Source: Spirochaetia bacterium UBA5368 (GTDB lineage: Bacteria; Spirochaetota; UBA4802; UBA5368). Taken from it: 10,552 nucleotides of DNA. Made by a program: the position numbers and the translations under genes. The stretch covers positions 15,778 through 26,329 of the forward strand of contig DHPI01000033.1 in the NCBI GenBank assembly GCA_002407865.1, read 5' to 3'. This document shows, piece by piece, positions 7,332 to 10,552 of this stretch. The notes below the pieces were generated by a model. That model was not told the DNA's origin. It worked only from the letters and a program-made list of their open reading frames with translations, and made no database searches. Each line of letters opens with the position of its first letter. Position 1 is the stretch's first letter.

Positions 7332-8777
7332 TCATGATCCCGCGCTTACCGGGCTTTCTTTACGCAGCGGGAAATGCATTGTAAAACGGGTTCCCATCCC
7401 CGGTTGCGAATCTATGGTGACTGCGGCATTGTGCTCCTTAAGGATTTTGTTGCTGATTGAAAGGCCGACGCCTGTGCTGTTGCTGCGCCGCTTTGTGGTA
7501 AAGAAAGGCGACCATATTTTTTTCACAATATCCTGTGAAATGCCGGTGCCGTTGTCCTCGATAATGAGCCGTACGCCCGACGCGGTGCAGTCGGTGCATA
7601 TTGTAATTTTTCCGGTGTAATCGTCGTGCTCCGCCTTCTTGCGCTCGATGATGGCGTCTCTCGCGTTTATCAGCAGATTGATGACAAGCTGTTCGAGGCT
7701 GATCCTGTCACCGCATATTTTATTTACGTTTTCGTTGAGAATGAGGACGATGTCGATATTATTTTTTTTAAACTGAAGGTTGATGAGGTCAATCGCGTCG
7801 AGAACGATCCTGTTGATATCGACGGGTAGCATGGTCATGCCGCTCTTCCGCGAGAAGTTGCGTATATGATCGATGATCGACGATGATTTATCGACCAGGG
7901 TGCATATTTTTAAAAGCTCAACCACGGCCTGCAGTGCGTCGAACTCGTCCTCATTGATGTCGTCTATCATGTTCTGGGCGATGCCCTTGATGCCGGTAAT
8001 GGGCTGTGTCAACTCGTGCGCGATCCCCGTGGTTATTTCCGCGAGACTCGCGTGTTTCGACATTTGCATCAACTCGATATCCTTTTCCTGGATCAGCATT
8101 TTAAGCTGCTCGGACTTCTGCTTGAGCCGCAGCGTTGTATGCGCGAGCTGGCCGTTCAATTGCCTCGTCTTTGCGAGGTGGTGCGAAAGCATGGAAATTT
8201 TTTTATGGTACCCGGTTATGAATATCGAGATGGTAAGGACGAAGAGCGCAACGATGGCGATTGAATAATAGAGACTCCTGCCCGAGTAAAAAGAAATACC
8301 CGAAAGGCAGATGCCGCTGATATGCCCGGCCTGGAGCATAAGGTACAGTTTTTTTGAGAAAAAAATGCTGTTAAGCAGAAAGTATATCATGTACACGGAA
8401 AAAGCGATAAGCAGCAGCGACATTACCTGATTTTTCCATTCGATAAAGAACAGTGAAAACGCGAAAAACGTGACGGCGAGAATGAGTATGGGATATAACA
8501 GAATTTTATTTTTAATTTTAATATAATTTTTTGCGAGCAGCGTATACGCGACGGGGAAAAGGGCGGTGCCCGCAGCCGCAATGATAATAACTCCGCGGGA
8601 ATGAATGCCGCCGGTGTCGGTGCCCTCGAGGGCCATTGGCAGCAGCACAGCGGACAAAGAGAGGCAGGTGAAAAAAAATGCCCGCCCCGTCTTTTTTTTC
8701 ATAAAAAAGAGGGATGCAAATATTCCCGCAACGCTCAATCCCAGCAGAAAATCTGTTGTTATCCTGAGAATATGCAT
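7332..8777 (-). CDS. Membrane sensor histidine kinase, orphan
   Basis: A 481-residue kinase from ATG 8777. Residues about 2-190 hold roughly seven hydrophobic segments, a 7TM sensor module. A coiled coil follows (about 195-238). The dimerisation domain has its phospho-acceptor His254 in GIAHELTQPITGIKG, the HEL(N/T)QP type seen in DctB-like kinases. The ATPase domain shows NLLINARDA (N box, 367-375), EDNGTGI (G1, 407-413), FFTTKR (F box, 425-430) and GVGLS (G2, 436-440). All catalytic motifs are intact, so it should be active. No response regulator is adjacent, so its partner lies elsewhere. The frame stays open to a TTG at 8876, but that codon overlaps the ychF start. ATG 8777, just before the first TM segment, is preferred although it has no clear ribosome-binding site. 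nth follows 4 nt later. Confidence 0.9.
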   Translation of the reverse strand: MHILRITTDFLLGLSVAGIFASLFFMKKKTGRAFFFTCLSLSAVLLPMALEGTDTGGIHSRGVIIIAAAGTALFPVAYTLLAKNYIKIKNKILLYPILILAVTFFAFSLFFIEWKNQVMSLLLIAFSVYMIYFLLNSIFFSKKLYLMLQAGHISGICLSGISFYSGRSLYYSIAIVALFVLTISIFITGYHKKISMLSHHLAKTRQLNGQLAHTTLRLKQKSEQLKMLIQEKDIELMQMSKHASLAEITTGIAHELTQPITGIKGIAQNMIDDINEDEFDALQAVVELLKICTLVDKSSSIIDHIRNFSRKSGMTMLPVDINRIVLDAIDLINLQFKKNNIDIVLILNENVNKICGDRISLEQLVINLLINARDAIIERKKAEHDDYTGKITICTDCTASGVRLIIEDNGTGISQDIVKKIWSPFFTTKRRSNSTGVGLSISNKILKEHNAAVTIDSQPGMGTRFTMHFPLRKESPVSAGS

Positions 8778-8811
8778 AATATTTACGGCGCAAAAGCCCT
8801 GTGCATCGTAT

Positions 8812-8840
8812 TTGACATCTGTCGGCAAGGTGTGTAATAT
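8812..8840 (+). promoter_or_regulatory. Candidate sigma70-type promoter for ychF
   Basis: A perfect -35 TTGACA (8812-8817) is separated by 17 nt from TAATAT (8835-8840), the same -10 hexamer as the candidate prfA promoter. Transcription would start near 8847, about 30 nt before the ychF ATG. This is the best promoter match in the window. Confidence 0.55.
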
Positions 8841-8845
8841 GTCAA
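8812..8845. repeat. Inverted repeat overlapping the ychF/kinase divergent promoter
   Basis: TTGACAT (8812-8818) and ATGTCAA (8839-8845) are perfect 7-bp inverted copies separated by 20 nt. The left arm contains the ychF -35 hexamer. The right arm overlaps the last base of the -10 and continues 5 bp beyond it, and its minus-strand copy reads TTGACA towards the kinase. It may be an operator for a dimeric regulator or a coincidence of two facing -35 elements; no good minus-strand -10 is seen. Confidence 0.4.
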
Positions 8846-8875
8846 TATCTTTTAAATCGACAGGGCGGTGCGGCA

Positions 8876-9961
8876 ATGAGCTTTAATTGCGGGATTATCG
8901 GGCTTCCCAACGTTGGCAAATCGACGCTGTTTAATGCGTTATGCGGCGCGGGCGCCCAGATGGCAAATTATCCCTTTTGCACCATCGAACCGAACAAGGG
9001 AATCGTGCCGGTGCCGGATGAAAGGCTGGTGAGGATTGCCGCCATACTGAAACGGGGCTCATATATTCCCACCAGGATAGAATTCATCGATGTCGCCGGG
9101 CTTGTTCGCGGTGCGTCGAAGGGTGAGGGCCTGGGCAATAAATTTCTCGGCCATATACGGGGCGTTGACGCCATTATTCACACGGTGCGGTGTTTCTCCG
9201 AAGATGACGTGGCGCATGTAACGGGGAACGTCGATCCCGTGAGCGATGTGCAAGTAGTCAATACTGAGTTGATGCTTGCGGATCTCGATGTTGCCATGCG
9301 TGCCTCTGAAAAGCTGCTGAAGATCGCTCGTTCCGGGGACAGGGAGGCGAAAATAAAAACCGATGTACTGGACCGGTGCGTGAAATGGCTCAACGACGGA
9401 AAACCGCTTCGAACCATGGCGCTGGCCGAGGATGACGCCGCGCTCGTAAAGGAATACGGATTTATCACCATGAAGCCGGTGCTCTACCTCGCGAATATTG
9501 ACGAAGGCGCTGAAGCGGGGCCGTATGCTTCGGCGGTTGCCGGGATCGCCGCGGATGAACACGCCGCGTATGTCGCGCTTGCGGGAAAGATAGAACAGGA
9601 AATTTCCGAACTTCCGGAAGCTGAAAAGAAGGACTATCTGGAAGTGATGGGAATAGGTGAATCGGGACTTATGAGGCTTATCGTCGCGGCGTACCGCCTG
9701 CTTGATCTTATCACCTATTACACCGCCGCGACCGATCTTCAGGCATGGACACTAAAATCCGGAACACCGGCTCAGAAGGCCGCCGGGAAAATACACACCG
9801 ATTTTGAACGTGGATTCATCCGGGCCGAGGTATGCTCGTACGACGATCTGGTGCGGGCGGGGTCAGAGCACCATGTGCGCGAGCTTGGCCAGATGAAAAG
9901 CGAGGGTAGAGATTACATCATCCGCGACGGCGATATTGTGCGGTATCTCTTTAATGTGTGA
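8876..9961 (+). CDS. ychF: Redox-responsive ATPase/GTPase YchF (OLA1 family)
   Basis: A 361-residue protein, near the 363 of E. coli YchF. It is a universally conserved Obg-related P-loop NTPase that binds ribosomes and prefers ATP. The P-loop GLPNVGKST is at 9-17. Switch II DVAGLVRGASKGEGLGNKF (72-90) has the family's hydrophobic residue in place of the catalytic Gln. The G4 motif is NIDE (207-210), the NxxE form that explains loss of guanine specificity. A coiled-coil insert covers about 130-175. The C-terminal TGS domain (about 275-361) includes TPAQKAAGKIH and the conserved end GDIVRYLFN. GGTG 5 nt upstream of the ATG may serve as ribosome-binding site. The J-domain gene follows 13 nt later, probably in the same operon. 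Confidence 0.97.
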   Translation: MSFNCGIIGLPNVGKSTLFNALCGAGAQMANYPFCTIEPNKGIVPVPDERLVRIAAILKRGSYIPTRIEFIDVAGLVRGASKGEGLGNKFLGHIRGVDAIIHTVRCFSEDDVAHVTGNVDPVSDVQVVNTELMLADLDVAMRASEKLLKIARSGDREAKIKTDVLDRCVKWLNDGKPLRTMALAEDDAALVKEYGFITMKPVLYLANIDEGAEAGPYASAVAGIAADEHAAYVALAGKIEQEISELPEAEKKDYLEVMGIGESGLMRLIVAAYRLLDLITYYTAATDLQAWTLKSGTPAQKAAGKIHTDFERGFIRAEVCSYDDLVRAGSEHHVRELGQMKSEGRDYIIRDGDIVRYLFNV

Positions 9962-9974
9962 TTACGAGGCGGTC

Positions 9975-10445
9975 ATGAACGATGCTTCGCCGGAAACAAT
10001 AAGAAAGTTTCTAAAGCTTTTCGGGCTCTCGCATAATTTTGCGCCTGCGGAGCTTCAAAGCGCGTACCGCACTCTGGCGAAACTCAACCATCCCGATATC
10101 AACAGGGATGCGGCCTCCCGGATGCGGATGGTGATTGTCAACAAAGGATACGAGGTTCTGCGAAGCTTTGCCGCCTCCCGCGAAAATCACTCCCATCCCG
10201 CAGAGCCGGCAGGCGACGTATATTATACCCACTACAAAAACGCCTTTGTGATTTTAAAGTCGGCGTTTGAGGATTATTTTGGAGAGGGACAGGATAAAAC
10301 AAAAACAGGCGACCGTTATGTTTTGATCGAAAGGCTTCGCGCCGCGAAAAATGGATTTTCCAGGCTGATTAACGAATTTCCCTATAACCAGTGGGTTGAC
10401 GACGCTATCGACAAGATCAGCAGTATCAATAAATGGCTGGATTAG
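9975..10445 (+). CDS. Small J-domain protein with TPR-like C-terminal tail
   Basis: The 156-residue product has a J domain at about 8-68. Helix II (LQSAYRTLAKLN) is followed by the essential HPD tripeptide (39-41) and by helix III (IVNKGYEVLRSF), so it should stimulate the ATPase of a DnaK-type chaperone. There is no Gly/Phe-rich region or zinc-finger domain, so it is not a DnaJ. A linker (about 69-82) leads to a helical tail, where AAKNGFSRLINEFPYNQWVD resembles the end of a BamD/YbgF-type TPR. The start at 9975 is chosen for GAGG 5 nt upstream; upstream in-frame ATGs at 9954 and 9936 would overlap ychF and lie outside the J domain. It is probably co-transcribed with ychF. The client and the DnaK partner are unknown. 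Confidence 0.85.
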   Translation: MNDASPETIRKFLKLFGLSHNFAPAELQSAYRTLAKLNHPDINRDAASRMRMVIVNKGYEVLRSFAASRENHSHPAEPAGDVYYTHYKNAFVILKSAFEDYFGEGQDKTKTGDRYVLIERLRAAKNGFSRLINEFPYNQWVDDAIDKISSINKWLD

Positions 10446-10446
10446 A

Positions 10447-10462
10447 CGTGTGCTGCCGCACG
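10447..10462 (+). terminator. Small hairpin after the J-domain gene (weak terminator candidate)
   Basis: CGTGTG (10447-10452) pairs with CGCACG (10457-10462), one G-U, around a CTGC loop, starting 2 nt after the stop codon. There is no T-run directly behind it, only AT-rich sequence, so it could be a 3' stabilising hairpin rather than an intrinsic terminator. Confidence 0.25.
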
Positions 10463-10466
10463 GCGT

Positions 10467-10518
10467 TAAAATAATTAATTATAAAAATGATTGAAATTAT
10501 TGCGGCTGACTTTATTAT
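10467..10518 (+). promoter_or_regulatory. Candidate tRNA promoter with AT-rich upstream element
   Basis: TTGAAA (10491-10496, 5 of 6) and TATTAT (10513-10518, 5 of 6) are 16 nt apart, predicting a start near 10525, six nucleotides before the tRNA. Directly upstream of the -35 is almost pure A/T sequence (10467-10488) that includes the palindrome ATAATTAATTAT (10471-10482). This is placed where an UP element bound by the RNA polymerase alpha subunit would sit, as is usual for stable-RNA promoters. Confidence 0.5.
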
Positions 10519-10530
10519 TGCAACGTCAAT

Positions 10531-10552
10531 GCGCCTGTAGCTCAGTGGATAG
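10531..10552 (+). tRNA. tRNA gene, 5' end only (possibly Arg)
   Basis: GCGCCTG is a 7-nt acceptor strand, TA follows at positions 8-9, and AGCTCAGTGGATAG is a typical D arm beginning; the window then ends. The anticodon is outside the window. The D-loop form GTGGATAG is common in arginine tRNAs, so Arg is a guess, not a call. Confidence 0.75.

Noticed and set aside
8778..8876. Extension of the histidine kinase to the TTG at 8876
   Set aside because: It adds 33 residues without domain content, overlaps the ychF start codon and crosses the best promoter in the window; kept only as an alternative.
9936..9974. Upstream starts of the J-domain gene at 9936 and 9954
   Set aside because: They overlap the end of ychF and lack the GAGG found 5 nt before the ATG at 9975; the extra residues are not part of the J domain.

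Overview
The window is an ordinary-looking bacterial chromosome segment of roughly 50% GC, densely packed on both strands. It carries conserved housekeeping genes (prfA, prmC, nth, ychF), regulatory and signalling genes, and several poorly characterised ones. There are no phage, plasmid, insertion-sequence or CRISPR features. The mix of a TPR protein joined to a Crp/Fnr regulator, a secreted MORN-repeat protein and an orphan 7TM histidine kinase would fit a Spirochaetota genome of the Leptospira-like side. No gene here is diagnostic, so that placement is a low-confidence inference.

Layout. (1) 1-1116, plus strand: the 3' end of a TPR protein, translationally coupled (ATGA overlap) to a Crp/Fnr-type regulator, then tRNA-Arg(CCT) starting 6 nt after the regulator's stop. 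(2) 1122-2126, minus strand: a secreted protein made of twelve 23-residue MORN repeats, ending 5 nt from the tRNA. (3) 2127-2340: a divergent intergenic region with a candidate promoter and a hairpin plus T-run before prfA. (4) 2341-4279, plus strand: prfA (RF1) and prmC, the release factor and the methyltransferase that modifies its GGQ glutamine. (5) 4302-6732, plus strand: a candidate promoter, then a soluble protein of the DUF7064/DUF7065 (AttH/CrtC-like) type and a 7TM protein with a HEAT-like cytoplasmic tail, 12 nt apart. (6) 6695-8777, minus strand: a 7TM histidine kinase followed 4 nt later by nth (endonuclease III). The 3' end of nth overlaps the membrane-protein gene tail to tail by 38 bp. 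(7) 8778-8875: a divergent control region with a TTGACA-17-TAATAT promoter and an inverted repeat. (8) 8876-10445, plus strand: ychF and a small J-domain protein. (9) 10446-10552: an AT-rich promoter region and the first 22 nt of a second tRNA gene.

How the genes work together: prfA and prmC form a clear functional pair in translation termination, and YchF and the tRNAs also serve translation. The least understood parts are the DUF7064-like/7TM-HEAT pair, the J-domain protein with a TPR-like tail, and the orphan kinase with its shared promoter. No self-contained new defence or mobile system is visible. The DUF7064-like/7TM-HEAT pair is the best candidate for undescribed biology.
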